From the NCBI RefSeq assembly GCF_000829375.1, contig NZ_AP014624.1, positions 1,054,001 to 1,118,000 on the forward strand: 64,000 nt of DNA. Reading direction: 5' to 3'. Positions 19,151 to 27,934 of the stretch are shown here, in pieces. Positions within the stretch are counted from its first letter, which is position 1; every line of letters begins with the position of its first letter. Origin of the DNA: Chryseobacterium sp. StRB126. Lineage in GTDB: Bacteria; Bacteroidota; Bacteroidia; Flavobacteriales; Weeksellaceae. Under the pieces are notes generated by a model. That model did no database searches. It saw nothing but the letters and a program-made list of their open reading frames with translations, and was not told where the DNA came from. Made by a program: the position numbers and the translations under genes.

Positions 19151-20023
19151 TTATTTATATTTCTTAGTATTAAATGTATATCCAATTCCCCCCATAATCT
19201 GTCCGAAAACAAAATCCTGCTGGGCTTTGTCAGGTTTATTATTTAATGTGGTTTTAATATCCCACATATTGATATAACCTGCTTTTCCTTCTAATCTTAC
19301 CATTACATGGTTCCAAAGTACTAAGTTAAGACTGGCTCTTACATCAGTTCCCATCCCTGCAACGTGGAAACGGTCACTTCTTTCATTTCCAAAAAGCTTT
19401 ACATTACTTTTTGGGAACATAAATCCGATACCGGCTCCATAAGACCAAACTAAATCAACATTTTTCTTGTTGATAAGGCTTTGGTATTTTTCAAGACCTA
19501 AGTTTTCATAATTAAGTCCGTCTGTATGTTCAAAAGTAAGGAACTTCTCATCTGCCAGGTTTACCTGACCGTTTTGTACCATGGCTGCATATTCAGGATC
19601 TGAAATATGTCCTTTAAAGTTAACGGTTTGATCTTGATCCATCACATATTTCATGTGATCAATCCCTAAAACAAGTGCTAAATTATCTTTAATAAAATAT
19701 CCTATTCTGAAATTATACTGCGTTACCGTAAACCAGCTTGGATCAAAATAAACAAGTCCAAATTTTGTAGGTCTATCCTGAGCAGTTACATTATTCAGTT
19801 GGAAATCATATCCATTTCCTTTAAAACGGATGTCAGAATTACTGAATGCCGCTCTGTTCCACCCGTAAAAAAAGAACATTTGTCCTTTTTTGCTTAAAGG
19901 CTCAGGTTTTTTAGAAACAGGAGCTTTAAACAGGTCTGCATTATTTTCTACTAGTAGAGAATCTTTTTTTTGTCCGAAAACAAAACTCGACATCATTAAG
20001 CCGACAACAAACAATCTTTTCAT
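19151..20023 (-). CDS. Outer-membrane beta-barrel-like protein embedded in the nuo operon
   Basis: 290 aa. A Sec signal peptide is clear (RLFVVGLMMSSFVFGQ). The mature part has alternating beta-strand sequence with aromatic girdles, such as MFFFYGWNRAAFSNSDIRF and a C-terminal strand ending in GGIGYTFNTKKYK, as in porin-like barrels. It is not a complex I subunit. It lies between nuoF (5-bp gap) and nuoG (41-bp gap) on the same strand, so it should be cotranscribed. Its role is unknown. Confidence 0.65.
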   Translation of the reverse strand: MKRLFVVGLMMSSFVFGQKKDSLLVENNADLFKAPVSKKPEPLSKKGQMFFFYGWNRAAFSNSDIRFKGNGYDFQLNNVTAQDRPTKFGLVYFDPSWFTVTQYNFRIGYFIKDNLALVLGIDHMKYVMDQDQTVNFKGHISDPEYAAMVQNGQVNLADEKFLTFEHTDGLNYENLGLEKYQSLINKKNVDLVWSYGAGIGFMFPKSNVKLFGNERSDRFHVAGMGTDVRASLNLVLWNHVMVRLEGKAGYINMWDIKTTLNNKPDKAQQDFVFGQIMGGIGYTFNTKKYK

Positions 20024-20028
20024 TTCAA

Positions 20029-21387
20029 CTATGCATTCTTTTCAACAGCCGGAATAGGATCTGCATAATGTGCCAATCCATAATTTTGGGTCTGAGATAA
20101 CTCAGGGTTTTTCACATGCCACTCAAATTCATCTCTGAAGTGACGAATCGCTGCTGCAACAGGCCAAGCCGCTGCATCTCCTAATGGACAGATCGTGTTT
20201 CCTTCGATTTTTCTCTGGATATCCCAAAGTAGATCGATATCTTCCATTTTTCCTTCTCCTTTCTCAATTTTCTTCAGTATTTTGTACATCCATCCTGTAC
20301 CTTCACGGCAAGGTGTACATTGTCCACAACTTTCATGGTTGTAGAATCTTGCTAAAGTCATTGTGTGATCTACAATACACTGGTCTTCATCCAATACAAT
20401 GAAGCCTCCTGAACCCATCATTGTTCCGGTAGCAAAACCACCATCAGCTAATGATTCGTAATTCATATATCTTGGTTCTCCGTTCACTGTTCTCAACAAT
20501 AAGTTTGCTGGAACGATTGGAACAGAACTTCCTCCAGGAATACAAGCCTTTAATCTTTTTCCGTCTTTAATACCACCGCAATATTCATCAGAATAAATGA
20601 ATTCTTCTACGGTGATGGTCATATCGATTTCGTATACACCCGGTTTGTTGATGTTTCCACAAGCAGAAATTAATTTCGTTCCTGTAGATCTACCTACACC
20701 AATTTTAGCATACTCAGCACCTGTAATATCAATGATTGGAACAATTGCTGCGATAGACTCAACGTTATTTACTACGGTTGGTCTCTCCCAAAGACCTTTT
20801 ACGGCAGGGAATGGCGGTTTTAATCTTGGGTTACCTCTTTTTCCTTCAAGGGATTCAAGCAATGCAGTTTCTTCACCGCAGATGTATGCTCCACCACCTC
20901 TCTGTACATAGATTTCAAGATCGAAACCTGTTCCTAAAATATTTTTACCTAAAAATCCTGCTGCTTTAGCTTCTTCAATAGCTTCTTCAAGGATATCCGG
21001 AATCCATGAATATTCTCCACGGATGTAGATATAAGAAGTGTTTGAACCTAAACAGTAAGATGAAATTAGCATTCCTTCAATCAATAGGTGAGGAAGGAAC
21101 TCCATCAAATATCTGTCCTTGAATGTCCCGGGCTCAGATTCATCCGCATTTACGACAAGGTGTCTTGGGACGCCTTCTGGTTTTGCCAAAAAGCTCCATT
21201 TCATCCCTGTTGGGAATCCAGCTCCACCACGTCCTCTTAATCCTGATGCTTTTACCTCTTCAAGAATTTCGTCAGGAGTCATCTTCAAGGCCTTTTCAGC
21301 TGCAGTGTAACCTCCCTGTTTACGGTATGTTTCAAAGTAGCGAATACCTTCTATATGTGCGTCTTTAAGTAAAAGTTTTTTACTCAT
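20029..21387 (-). CDS. nuoF: NADH-quinone oxidoreductase subunit F
   Basis: 452 aa, the normal length. It binds NADH, FMN and 4Fe-4S cluster N3. The FMN/NADH region has GLRGRGGAGFPTGMKWSF near residue 50 and the acidic ADESEPGTFKDR near 82. The cluster N3 motif is ESCGQCTPCREGT near residue 350. A second glycine-rich stretch, GGGAYICGEETALLES, is near 163. NuoE lies 102 bp upstream. Confidence 0.96.
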   Translation of the reverse strand: MSKKLLLKDAHIEGIRYFETYRKQGGYTAAEKALKMTPDEILEEVKASGLRGRGGAGFPTGMKWSFLAKPEGVPRHLVVNADESEPGTFKDRYLMEFLPHLLIEGMLISSYCLGSNTSYIYIRGEYSWIPDILEEAIEEAKAAGFLGKNILGTGFDLEIYVQRGGGAYICGEETALLESLEGKRGNPRLKPPFPAVKGLWERPTVVNNVESIAAIVPIIDITGAEYAKIGVGRSTGTKLISACGNINKPGVYEIDMTITVEEFIYSDEYCGGIKDGKRLKACIPGGSSVPIVPANLLLRTVNGEPRYMNYESLADGGFATGTMMGSGGFIVLDEDQCIVDHTMTLARFYNHESCGQCTPCREGTGWMYKILKKIEKGEGKMEDIDLLWDIQRKIEGNTICPLGDAAAWPVAAAIRHFRDEFEWHVKNPELSQTQNYGLAHYADPIPAVEKNA

Positions 21388-21489
21388 TGTTATTTGCTTA
21401 TTGCAATCAGCTTTTGGCTTCCTGCATTAATTAGTATTAAACGTTAAGTGAATAATTTAAAATCTAAAATGTAGAATTTAAAATTTCTA

Positions 21490-21999
21490 TTAGTCTAAAG
21501 CAACCTGCCCCTGTCTGCAAAGCTCAAGGATTTCGTCTACTTTTTCTATCGTTAAATTTTCATGAAAGAACTTTCCAAGCTGTAACATGGGTGCATATCC
21601 GCATGCTCCAAGACATTCAGCAGGTTTTAAGGTGAACATACCGTCTTCAGTAGTTTCTCCGTCCTTAATGTTCAGTTTCGTTCTGATATGGTCAAGGATT
21701 TTTTCGCTTCCACAAACCATACAAGGTCCTGTTCTGCAAACCTCCAACACATATTTACCTACCGGCTTCATGTTGAACATGGTATAGAAAGTAGCCACTT
21801 CATATACTTCGATCGGTTTGATACTTAATAGTCCGGCAACATAATCCATCACAGGAACATCTAACCATCCTCCGAATTCTTTCTGTGCCAAGTGAAGTAC
21901 AGGAAGAAGAGCAGATTTTTGTCTTCCTTCAGGATATCTTGCGATAATTTTGTGTACCTGTGCTAAACTTTCCGGTTTAAAAGCTATTGTTTCGCTCAT
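21490..21999 (-). CDS. nuoE: NADH-quinone oxidoreductase subunit E
   Basis: 169 aa thioredoxin-fold subunit with 2Fe-2S cluster N1a. The four ligands are in CRTGPCMVCG near residue 86 and CLGACGYAPM near residue 130. It pairs with NuoF. The flanking spacers (21400-21489 and 22000-22090) are AT-rich and repetitive. Confidence 0.95.
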   Translation of the reverse strand: MSETIAFKPESLAQVHKIIARYPEGRQKSALLPVLHLAQKEFGGWLDVPVMDYVAGLLSIKPIEVYEVATFYTMFNMKPVGKYVLEVCRTGPCMVCGSEKILDHIRTKLNIKDGETTEDGMFTLKPAECLGACGYAPMLQLGKFFHENLTIEKVDEILELCRQGQVALD

Positions 22000-22090
22000 T
22001 TTTGAAATTTTAGATTTTAGATTTTAAATTCTAAATGAATAACGGTCTAAAATCAATTTATAATTTATAATTCAAAATTTATAATCCCAG
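22000..22090. repeat. Low-complexity spacer between nuoD and nuoE
   Basis: Iterated TTTTAGATTTTAGATTTTAA followed by inverted AT-rich copies (TTTATAATTTATAATTC). It resembles the spacers at 23315-23386 and 24449-24551, which contain the same AGATTT words in direct and inverted form. Confidence 0.6.
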
Positions 22091-23314
22091 TTATGCGTCT
22101 AATTCTCCCGCAATAATATTCATACTACACATCGTTACAATGGCATCTGAAATAACAGAACCTGTAATCATTTCAGGGTATGCCTGATAGTAGATGAAAC
22201 ATGGTCTTCTGAAGTGAAGTCTGTAAGGGCTTCTTCCTCCGTCACTCACAAGATAGAAACCTAATTCTCCGTTTCCTCCTTCTACCGCATGGTAAACTTC
22301 TCCCTTCGGTACATCAGTTTCTCCCATTACAATTTTGAAGTGATAGATCAGCGCTTCCATTTTCTGATATACATCTGCCTTTTCAGGAAGATAGAAATCA
22401 GGAACATCCGCGTGGAATGGTCCTTCCGGAAGGTTTTCGTAAGCCTGTTTAATAATTTTAATTGATTCCCAGATTTCTTGTTGACGAACCATGAAACGGT
22501 CGTAAGTATCTCCTGAAGTCCCAACAGGAATAATGAAGTCGAAATCTTCGTATGAAGAATAAGGCTGTGCAACTCTCACATCGTAATCTACACCTGCTGC
22601 ACGTAAGTTTGGACCAGTGAAACCGTAGCTTAATGCTCTTTCGGCAGAAATAGCTCCTGTACCGATGGTTCTGTCCATGAAAATTCTGTTTCTTTCCAAT
22701 AGTGTACAGAATTCTTTGAATCTTGGTGGGAAAGTCTTTAAGAAGTCTTTCAATAACTCATGGAACTTAGTAGTGAAATCTCTTTCAAATCCTCCGATTC
22801 TTCCCATGTTAGTAGTCATCCTTGCCCCACAGATCTGCTCATACATATCATAAATACGTTCTCTTTCGATAAACATATAAGTAAGACCTGTAATCGCTCC
22901 TGAGTCCATTCCGGTTACCCCGTTACAGATCAGATGGTCACCGATTCTTGCCAGTTCCATTAAGATAACACGCATATAGTCTACACGTTTTGGAACTTCA
23001 ATGCCAATCAGCTTCTCTACTGTCATGTGCCAACCTAAATTGTTGATAGGGGCAGAACAATAATTCATACGGTCGGTAAGGGTAGTGATCTGAGAATAGT
23101 TTCTTCTTTCGGAAATTTTCTCAAATGCTCTGTGGATATATCCTACCGTTTGCTCAGCATGAAGGATTCTTTCTCCGTCCATCGTTAAGATATTCTGGAA
23201 AATCCCGTGAGTGGCAGGGTGGGTAGGTCCTAAATTGAGGGTGTATAATTGTCCATCAATCTGTTCCTTACTTTCGTATTGGTTTAGTATATTAGATAAT
23301 GAGTTATCTTTCAT
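22091..23314 (-). CDS. nuoD: NADH-quinone oxidoreductase subunit D
   Basis: 407 aa from ATG 23314. A start 15 codons further upstream is possible but would encode KLTIQISNLKSKYI from the repeat-like spacer, so the internal start is preferred. Family segments: LNLGPTHPATHGIFQNIL near residue 26, the quinone-site RVDYMRV, and the C-terminal VISDAIVTMCSMNIIAGELD. NuoD with NuoB forms the quinone-reduction site. NuoC and NuoD are separate genes here, as in most Bacteroidota. Confidence 0.94.
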   Translation of the reverse strand: MKDNSLSNILNQYESKEQIDGQLYTLNLGPTHPATHGIFQNILTMDGERILHAEQTVGYIHRAFEKISERRNYSQITTLTDRMNYCSAPINNLGWHMTVEKLIGIEVPKRVDYMRVILMELARIGDHLICNGVTGMDSGAITGLTYMFIERERIYDMYEQICGARMTTNMGRIGGFERDFTTKFHELLKDFLKTFPPRFKEFCTLLERNRIFMDRTIGTGAISAERALSYGFTGPNLRAAGVDYDVRVAQPYSSYEDFDFIIPVGTSGDTYDRFMVRQQEIWESIKIIKQAYENLPEGPFHADVPDFYLPEKADVYQKMEALIYHFKIVMGETDVPKGEVYHAVEGGNGELGFYLVSDGGRSPYRLHFRRPCFIYYQAYPEMITGSVISDAIVTMCSMNIIAGELDA

Positions 23315-23386
23315 AATATATTTAGATTTGAGATTTGAAATTTGAATTGTTAACTTCAAATCTCAAATATCCAATTTCAAATTTAT
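23315..23386. repeat. Inverted low-complexity spacer between nuoC and nuoD
   Basis: Contains TTTAGATTTGAGATTTGAAA and the near-inverse AACTTCAAATCTCAAATATCC about 20 bp later, so the spacer can fold into a hairpin. No T tract follows on the transcribed strand, which argues against a terminator. Confidence 0.55.
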
Positions 23387-23881
23387 TTATCTTCCGAACA
23401 TATTATCATCCTTGTCGGTTCTTGTACCGTCTTCAAGGCGATATTCTTTCAACATTGGGTGGTATCCAAGATCTTCCATATTCAAAATAGGTCTAAGATC
23501 CGGGTGTCCTTTAAATTTAATCCCATAGAAATCATACGTTTCTCTTTCCATCCAGTTGGCTCCTGCATATAGCTCAACAAGTGAGTCTACTTCAATGTTT
23601 TCTCTGGACATAAAGATCTTCAGACGTAATCTGAAGTTGGCCATCATATTATGTAAATGGTATACAACACCAATTTCCTTTTCAGGGAATTCAGGATAAT
23701 GAATACCACAGATATCTGTAAGGAAGTTAAATTCCAATGATGAATCTTTAAGATAGTGAATGATTTTCTTGATATCTTCTTTCTTTACTTCAATGGTCAA
23801 CATTCCATAAGGCTCTGAACTTGAAATAACAGATTCCGGAAATTCTCTGGTGATTGCTTCTAATACAAATTCGTTTGTCAT
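23387..23881 (-). CDS. nuoC: NADH-quinone oxidoreductase subunit C
   Basis: 164 aa. The 30-kDa-subunit signature is seen as EREVYDFYGIKFKGHPDLR-type sequence near residue 110 (here METETYDFYGI and GHPDLRPIL). It forms part of the peripheral arm next to NuoB and NuoD. A 6-bp gap separates it from nuoB. Confidence 0.94.
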   Translation of the reverse strand: MTNEFVLEAITREFPESVISSSEPYGMLTIEVKKEDIKKIIHYLKDSSLEFNFLTDICGIHYPEFPEKEIGVVYHLHNMMANFRLRLKIFMSRENIEVDSLVELYAGANWMERETYDFYGIKFKGHPDLRPILNMEDLGYHPMLKEYRLEDGTRTDKDDNMFGR

Positions 23882-23887
23882 TTCCGT

Positions 23888-24448
23888 TTAGTTGCTTATG
23901 TTGTAAGAATCTAATAATTTCTGATATTCAGGCATGTCTCTTCTTCTGATGCTTTCGCTTTCTGCAAGAGCTTGTACCTGCATTACTCCTTCAATAATCT
24001 GTTCAGGTCTTGGAGGACATCCAGGAACATAAACATCTACCGGAATAATTTTATCAATTCCCTGAAGTACGGAATAGCTATCAAAAATACCTCCGCTGGA
24101 GGCACAGGCCCCAACAGCTACTACCCATTTCGGCTCCGCCATCTGAGTATATACTTCTTTTAGGACTGGTCCTAATTTCTTTGATATAGTTCCGCAAACC
24201 ATCAGCATATCTGCTTGTCTTGGAGAGAAAGAGTTTCTTTCCATACCAAATCTTGAAGCATCGTAAGTAGGGTTCAGGGTAGCCATAAACTCAATACCAC
24301 AACAAGAGGTTGCAAACGGTAATGGCCAAAGTGAAAACTTTCTTGCCATCCCGATTACACTGCTCAGTTTTGTTGCGAAAAACCCTTCTCCTTCATAACC
24401 TTCGGGAGCAGGTGCATCTGTTTTTATTACTGGTTTTTTATCTGACAT
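23888..24448 (-). CDS. nuoB: NADH-quinone oxidoreductase subunit B
   Basis: 186 aa. It carries cluster N2, the last iron-sulfur centre before quinone. The adjacent cysteines are in FATSCCGIEFMA near residue 50, with further ligands in GACASSGG near 113 and YVPGCPPRPE near 143. The cluster motif set is complete. Confidence 0.96.
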   Translation of the reverse strand: MSDKKPVIKTDAPAPEGYEGEGFFATKLSSVIGMARKFSLWPLPFATSCCGIEFMATLNPTYDASRFGMERNSFSPRQADMLMVCGTISKKLGPVLKEVYTQMAEPKWVVAVGACASSGGIFDSYSVLQGIDKIIPVDVYVPGCPPRPEQIIEGVMQVQALAESESIRRRDMPEYQKLLDSYNISN

Positions 24449-24551
24449 CTTGTAGATGATTTTAGATTTTAAATTTTAGATTTTAAATTAATACGATTGG
24501 TTTAATTTAAAATCACCATCTAAAATTTTTAATTTAAAATTTATAATTGCT
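24449..24551. repeat. Low-complexity spacer between nuoA and nuoB
   Basis: 103 bp made of TTTTAGATTTTAAATTTTAGA repeats and inverted AATTTAAAATC copies. It is the clearest example of the AGATTTTA spacer type in this operon. No gene or terminator T tract is seen. Confidence 0.6.
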
Positions 24552-24923
24552 CTATTTATCCCAATCTAGTGCACCACGCTTCCAAACATAGAAAAACGCC
24601 ACGAAGAAGATCGCAACGAACGTAAGCACAGCCAGGAATCCTTCCATACCGAATTCTCTGAAGTTTACCGCATAAGGATAAAAGAATACGATTTCAATAT
24701 CGAATAGTACGAACAATACCGCAGTCAGGAAGTACTTGATAGAAAACGGTGTTCTTGCGTTTCCTTCACTAGGAACCCCACATTCCCAACTCTGGTTTTT
24801 TACAGAATCTCCTTTTTTCTGCTTTGGACCTAAGAAATGTGCCCCAAGCAATGAAACAGCGACAAATCCTACTGCTACACCTGCCTGGATAAGGATTGGA
24901 ATATAACTTTCAGGTAAATTCAT
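24552..24923 (-). CDS. nuoA: NADH-quinone oxidoreductase subunit A
   Basis: 123 aa with three membrane helices, the normal NuoA/ND3 size. The conserved loop KNQSWECGVPSEGNART is near residue 42 and the second helix holds FDIEIVFFYPYAV, both diagnostic. It is the first gene of the nuo operon. Confidence 0.95.
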   Translation of the reverse strand: MNLPESYIPILIQAGVAVGFVAVSLLGAHFLGPKQKKGDSVKNQSWECGVPSEGNARTPFSIKYFLTAVLFVLFDIEIVFFYPYAVNFREFGMEGFLAVLTFVAIFFVAFFYVWKRGALDWDK

Positions 24924-24945
24924 TTTTGCATTATTATCTCAATTT

Positions 24946-24954
24946 GCAAATTTA
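24946..24954 (-). promoter_or_regulatory. Candidate nuo operon promoter (-7 box)
   Basis: On the minus strand this reads TAAATTTGC, which fits the Bacteroidota -7 consensus TAnnTTTG and ends 22 bp before the nuoA start. The -33 TTTG/TTG element is not convincing. Confidence 0.45.
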
Positions 24955-25045
24955 ACGAATAAACAAGAAAGCATGAAATTTATCAGCTTAAAAGTAGGGT
25001 GAAAATAGAGAAAAGTTACAATTTAGAATCAATAAAAATAACAAA

Positions 25046-25222
25046 TTATTTCTTCATTTTTTTAAGAAGAGAGTAGGCCATGAATGCAATATATCCAAAA
25101 AGAAGACTTGCAAAAACAATGTTAATCACTGTATTTGTTCGGTTGTCCTGCGATTGGAAAAAGAAATTGTAAGCAATAAATCCAGCAATTAAAACAGCGA
25201 AAATGATAAGTTGTGGCTTCAT
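25046..25222 (-). CDS. Small two-helix membrane protein
   Basis: 58 aa from ATG 25222. A longer frame up to 25291 exists, but its first 23 codons overlap the end of the GNAT gene and look non-native. The protein has two membrane helices (LIIFAVLIAGFIAYNFFF and VINIVFASLLFGYIAFMAY) and a Lys-rich tail. Function is unknown. Confidence 0.55.
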   Translation of the reverse strand: MKPQLIIFAVLIAGFIAYNFFFQSQDNRTNTVINIVFASLLFGYIAFMAYSLLKKMKK

Positions 25223-25280
25223 GGGGTGAAAATATTTGAGGGAGAATTTTAGAGTGGATGAGTGAGATTGTACCCACTCG

Positions 25281-26414
25281 TTATTTATCATTTATCACAA
25301 GTGAGTATGTTCTTCTTCTCTTATGATTCACAGGATTGTAGTCCTGCCATAAAAGCTGTACACTTTTGTTTTCTTCAAGTTCAGGGTTGGTTTCAGCAAA
25401 ATTAATTCCCATACTTGTAAATCGGACAAAGATTTCCTTGAAAATGATAGCGGTTACTCCACGTCTCTGATATTCAGGATGAATTCCGATAAGATAAAAA
25501 TTAGCACGGTCATTTTTCTTGGCAGCCTGTAAAAAATGCCACCATCCAAAAGGAAATAGTTTGCCTTTTGACTTCTGTAAAGCCTTTGAGTAGGACGGCA
25601 TGGTAATGGCAAAAGAAACCAGTTGCTGGTTTTCGTCTACCACGCAGATAACATAGTTCTTATCGATAAGAGGGAAGTATTTTTCTTTGTAGGTTTTGAT
25701 CTGTTCGTCCGAAATTGGGGTGTAAGTGGAAAGATGTTTATACGTTTCATCCAATAGTTTAAACATAGGTTCTACATAAGGAAGAATTTCTTCTTTTGAT
25801 TTGAATTTAAGAACACTAAGTTTATATTTTTGAGCAATCAATCCGCTGAATTTCTCTACTTTTTCAGGCAGTACTTTTGGAAAATTCATTTCATATTCTA
25901 CCCATTCTTTTTCTTTTATTAATCCAAGGCTTTCAAGATGTTCCGGATAATAGGCATGATTATAAATTCCAATCATAGTAGCCAGTTTATCAAATCCCAT
26001 CGTCAACATACCTGCTTTGTCCAGATTGGTGAAGCCCATTGGGCCTTCGATCATATCAATATTATGTTCCTTGGCGTAATCAATTGCAGTTTGGATTAAA
26101 GCTTTGGAAACTTCCGGATCATTAATGAAGTCTATCCAGCCAAATCGTACTTTTTTGATGCCTAATTCTTTTTCTTCTTTATGGTTAATAATTACAGCAA
26201 TTCTTCCTGTTATTTTGTTGTCTTTTATGGCTAGAAATTGTTTGGATTCGGAATATTGTAATGCAGGATTTTCTTTTGCGTCCCAAATTTTCATTTCATC
26301 TTTAATAAAGGATGGAACATAGTATGGATTATTCTTATATAAATCCATCGGAAATTTTACGAATTGCTTGAGATGATCTGCTGTTTTTACTTCAATAATT
26401 GAAACCTTAGACAT
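25281..26414 (-). CDS. GNAT-type acyltransferase-like protein
   Basis: 377 aa from ATG 26414; the upstream extension of 31 codons crosses the promoter region and is rejected. The protein has a duplicated GNAT-like build. The C-terminal half holds the acetyl-CoA-loop pattern IGIHPEYQRRGVTAIIFKE near residue 315, and the N-terminal half has GRIAVIINHKEEKELG near 65. Related Bacteroidota proteins are soluble enzymes of unknown substrate. A TAnnTTTG box (TATATTTG on the minus strand, 26438-26445) lies 24 bp upstream. Confidence 0.7.
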   Translation of the reverse strand: MSKVSIIEVKTADHLKQFVKFPMDLYKNNPYYVPSFIKDEMKIWDAKENPALQYSESKQFLAIKDNKITGRIAVIINHKEEKELGIKKVRFGWIDFINDPEVSKALIQTAIDYAKEHNIDMIEGPMGFTNLDKAGMLTMGFDKLATMIGIYNHAYYPEHLESLGLIKEKEWVEYEMNFPKVLPEKVEKFSGLIAQKYKLSVLKFKSKEEILPYVEPMFKLLDETYKHLSTYTPISDEQIKTYKEKYFPLIDKNYVICVVDENQQLVSFAITMPSYSKALQKSKGKLFPFGWWHFLQAAKKNDRANFYLIGIHPEYQRRGVTAIIFKEIFVRFTSMGINFAETNPELEENKSVQLLWQDYNPVNHKRRRTYSLVINDK

Positions 26415-26519
26415 AACTTTTGATGGTAATTTAGGGACAAATATAAATAATAATATCGTATACTTTGGCACAGTTTTTATATCATTATGGTTAAAAATTG
26501 AACACAAAATCTAAATAAA

Positions 26520-27230
26520 ATGATGGGTTATTATATCATTATTGGTATTTCAATGCTGGTGAGCTGGTGGGTTTCATCCAGGTTGAAATCAAAATTTGAA
26601 TATTATTCCAACGTACATCTTCGAAATGGTCTTTCGGGAAAAGAAGTAGCGGAAAAAATGTTGAGAGATAACGGGATTAATGATGTTCAGGTAATATCAG
26701 TTCCCGGACAGCTAACGGACCACTATAATCCGGCAGATAAAACAGTGAATCTTTCCGAAAGTGTTTACATGCAGAGGAATGCTGCTGCTGCTGCTGTAGC
26801 AGCTCACGAATGCGGACATGCCGTACAACACGCAGTAGGATACTCAATGCTGAACTTACGTTCAAAGCTGGTTCCTGTTGTTAATATAAGTTCCAATCTG
26901 ATGCAATTTGTTCTCATTGCAGGTATTGCGATAATGGCAGCTACCAGAACAATAGAGAATCCTAACGGAAATACAGCGATTCTGGCCATTGGGGTAGCAA
27001 TGTTTGCAGTTACCACTTTGTTTGCTTTTGTAACATTGCCGGTAGAATATGACGCAAGTAACAGAGCAATGAAATGGCTTAAAGATACGGGTACTGTAAC
27101 TGCTGAAGAATTTGTAGGAGTTCAGGATAGTTTAAAGTGGGCAGCAAGAACTTATGTTGTGGCAGCTTTAGGATCTTTAGCTCAGCTTCTTTACTGGGGG
27201 TCTTTACTTCTCGGTGGAAGAAGAGATTAA
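26520..27230 (+). CDS. Membrane zinc metallopeptidase (YugP family)
   Basis: 236 aa. The zinc motif HECGH is near residue 99 (AAVAAHECGHAVQHAVGY), and the membrane helices are at about 3-17, 122-144, 150-175 and 215-232. This matches the Zn_peptidase_2/YugP family of integral-membrane peptidases, whose substrates are unknown. ATG 26520 and the next ATG at 26523 are both possible starts. Its 3' end overlaps the convergent yigZ gene by 4 bp. Confidence 0.85.
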   Translation: MMGYYIIIGISMLVSWWVSSRLKSKFEYYSNVHLRNGLSGKEVAEKMLRDNGINDVQVISVPGQLTDHYNPADKTVNLSESVYMQRNAAAAAVAAHECGHAVQHAVGYSMLNLRSKLVPVVNISSNLMQFVLIAGIAIMAATRTIENPNGNTAILAIGVAMFAVTTLFAFVTLPVEYDASNRAMKWLKDTGTVTAEEFVGVQDSLKWAARTYVVAALGSLAQLLYWGSLLLGGRRD

Positions 27231-27832
27231 TCATTAAATTCAAATGAAACATATTGCATCTCAGATAATTTTTCTGAGATGCTTTCTTTTTGTGCCAGTT
27301 TTAATGAGGCGGTAAGGATGCAGTTTTCATTCGCATCAAAATTAACAACCTTGGCATCAAACTTTGAAAGCAGGGTAAAGATGGTGTTTTGTTGATTGAA
27401 GTTGAATTGGATTTCAATTTCAGTTTCCAGTTCTCTAGTAATGATACTGGCTTCTTCTAATGTAATCTTTGCAGATTCTTTATAGGCTTTTACTAAACCT
27501 GAAACGCCTAGTTTGGTTCCACCATAATAACGAACTGAAATAACAAGAACATTGGTTATTTCGTTTGCTAAGAGTTGATTGTAAATGGGAAGTCCTGCAC
27601 TTCCAGAAGGTTCACCATCATCATTAGCACGGTAATTTTCCCCATTCAATCCCATTCTGAAAGCATAGCAGTGGTGTGTTGCTTTTGGATGTTCTTCCCT
27701 GATTTTTTCCAATGCAGCTTTTAATTCCTTTTCATTGGTAACCGGAAAGGCAAATCCGATAAATTTGCTTCCTTTTTCTTTTAATAAGGTGTTTTCTATG
27801 GGTTTATCAATGGTTTTGTATTCAAACGTCAT
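27227..27832 (-). CDS. YigZ/IMPACT (UPF0029) family protein
   Basis: 201 aa, the usual size. The family signature is visible near residue 50-110: HPKATHHCYAFRMG, NDDGEPSGSAGLPI and VLVISVRYYGGTKLGVSGLV. The family is linked to translation control in eukaryotes (IMPACT), but the bacterial role is not settled. The gene converges with the YugP peptidase. Confidence 0.9.
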   Translation of the reverse strand: MTFEYKTIDKPIENTLLKEKGSKFIGFAFPVTNEKELKAALEKIREEHPKATHHCYAFRMGLNGENYRANDDGEPSGSAGLPIYNQLLANEITNVLVISVRYYGGTKLGVSGLVKAYKESAKITLEEASIITRELETEIEIQFNFNQQNTIFTLLSKFDAKVVNFDANENCILTASLKLAQKESISEKLSEMQYVSFEFND

Positions 27833-27896
27833 TTGTATTCCGGCTTTATTTATGCAAAAGTATTAAATGCTTTATAAACTTGCACCTTTATTGGTA

Positions 27897-27926
27897 AAGA
27901 AGCTGTCGGAATTCCGACAGCTTCTT
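27897..27926 (-). terminator. Terminator of the T9SS beta-propeller gene
   Basis: A perfect 30-bp palindrome (AAGAAGCTGTCGGAA and its complement) directly downstream of the stop at 27935 on the minus strand. A short AT-rich tail follows, so it probably terminates from both sides. Confidence 0.75.
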
Positions 27927-27934
27927 CATTATTT

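Noticed and set aside
16801..24551. CRISPR-like arrays in the nuo spacers
   Set aside because: The repeated words are short, irregular and without unique spacers of constant length; no cas gene is in the window.
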